Source of the DNA: an uncultured Alphaproteobacteria bacterium
Lineage (GTDB): Bacteria; Pseudomonadota; Alphaproteobacteria; Micropepsales; Micropepsaceae
NCBI GenBank assembly: GCA_903922545.1
Contig: CAIXUE010000220.1
Span: 1 to 12,403, forward strand
Direction: 5' to 3'
Length of the DNA: 12,403 nt
This document shows positions 11,618 through 12,403 of this stretch, one piece after another (positions within the stretch are counted from its first letter, which is position 1; every line of letters begins with the position of its first letter). Under the pieces are notes generated by a model. It saw only the letters and a program-made list of their open reading frames with translations, was not told the origin of the DNA and did not search any database. The translations under genes were made by a program, and so were the position numbers.

Positions 11618-12403
11618 CGCTGTGGACTTCCGCCGATGCTGAAAGCGCCACCCTGGGCAAAGCCAGCCAGCGCTTTGCCGTGAACGGGTTTTCGATTGAT
11701 ACGCGCACGCTCAAGGAAGGCGACCTGTTTGTCGCGCTCAAGGGTGACAATCGCGACGGCCATGATTTTGTCCGCGCCGCGTTCGAGGCCAAGGCTGGCG
11801 CGGCGCTGGTTTCGCGAGCGCCAGAGGGCGTCACCGGCCCGCTTCTCACTGTGGCCAGCACCCAGCGCGGATTAGAAGATCTGGCCCGCGCTGCCCGCGC
11901 CCGCAGCAATGCCAAAATCATCGCCGTCACCGGCAGCGCCGGCAAAACCACCACCAAGGAAATTTTGCGCCATGCGTTGAACGGCCTGGCGCTCACCCAT
12001 GTCTCGGCTGCGTCCTACAACAATCATTGGGGCGTGCCTTTGTCGTTGGCCGCCCTGCCGCAGGAAGCCGGCTATGGCGTGTTCGAGATCGGCATGAATC
12101 ACGCGGGCGAGATCCGCAGTCTGGTCTCCTTCGTGCGGCCCCATGTTGCGCTGATCACCACCGTCGCTCCGGCGCATCTGGAATTTTTCGGCACTTGCGA
12201 AGCCATTGCCGACGCCAAGTCGGAAATTTTCGAAGGCCTGATGCCGGGCGGCGCGGCCCTGATCCCGGCCGACAATCCTTATGTGGAGCGTCTGGCGGCC
12301 CGCGCGGCGCAGGCCAAAGTTTCCCGCCTGGTGCGCTTCGGCAGCAAAGGCGAAGCCAAACTGATTTCCCACGCCCCCGATGGCGACGGCATGCGGCTGA
12401 AAG
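11614..12403 (+). CDS. murF: UDP-MurNAc-pentapeptide synthetase MurF, 5' part (runs off the window)
   Basis: The first 263 residues of MurF, which joins D-Ala-D-Ala to UDP-MurNAc-tripeptide. Seen are the N-terminal substrate-binding domain with FSIDTRTLKEGDLFVALKG (residues about 29-47), the ATP loop GSAGKT (107-112, in VTGSAGKTTTKE), SYNNHWGVPLSLAALP, the FEIGMNHAGEI motif and the TVAPAHLEFFG block with the AKSEIFEGL helix. Spacing is normal for the family. The ATG at 11614 shares four bases with the end of murE (ATGA). The C-terminal domain lies beyond position 12403. Confidence 0.96.
   Translation, partial: MTLWTSADAESATLGKASQRFAVNGFSIDTRTLKEGDLFVALKGDNRDGHDFVRAAFEAKAGAALVSRAPEGVTGPLLTVASTQRGLEDLARAARARSNAKIIAVTGSAGKTTTKEILRHALNGLALTHVSAASYNNHWGVPLSLAALPQEAGYGVFEIGMNHAGEIRSLVSFVRPHVALITTVAPAHLEFFGTCEAIADAKSEIFEGLMPGGAALIPADNPYVERLAARAAQAKVSRLVRFGSKGEAKLISHAPDGDGMRLK

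Overview
The window is about 12.4 kb of a GC-rich alphaproteobacterial chromosome. The evidence for that group is a division/cell-wall (dcw) cluster starting with mraZ-rsmH-ftsL-ftsI-murE-murF, an RNase P RNA gene just upstream of it, a meso-diaminopimelate-type MurE, and an HWE-family histidine kinase. The exact genus cannot be read from the sequence. The window begins inside metH and ends inside murF.

Left part (1-992): the 3' end of metH (C-terminal activation domain) overlaps by one base a TerB/DnaJ co-chaperone gene, which ends at a clear hairpin terminator. Middle part (about 940-3150) is a looser patch: a short cytoplasmic HWE histidine kinase on the minus strand, a 63-residue orphan protein on the plus strand, and a minus-strand pair (two-helix membrane protein, then a dihydrofolate-reductase/RibD-fold protein). 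The kinase and the membrane-protein gene are each preceded by a near-identical 20-bp element that also resembles a general-stress (sigma-EcfG) promoter.

The most unusual locus is 3157-4556. A plus-strand operon encodes (1) a small membrane protein with 17 histidines in 36 residues, (2) a small ribbon-helix-helix protein with its own HHHH motif, and (3) a zinc peptidoglycan amidase of AmpD/AmiD type. All three genes are joined by TGATG stop/start overlaps. Four TGATGA words spaced 11, 20 and 11 bp lie just upstream, on one face of the helix, and look like an operator for the ribbon-helix-helix protein. I propose this as a candidate metal- or envelope-responsive, self-regulated module linked to cell-wall recycling. 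The function is inference.

Next come a PhyH-family Fe(II)/2-oxoglutarate dioxygenase gene, then rnpB with a readable promoter and a 10-bp P1 helix, then a secreted protein of unknown function. After a 390-bp leader with three phased MraZ boxes over a promoter, the dcw operon runs to the window end with almost no intergenic space. MraZ is the regulator, RsmH methylates 16S rRNA, FtsL and FtsI belong to the septal machinery, and MurE and MurF make the UDP-MurNAc-pentapeptide.
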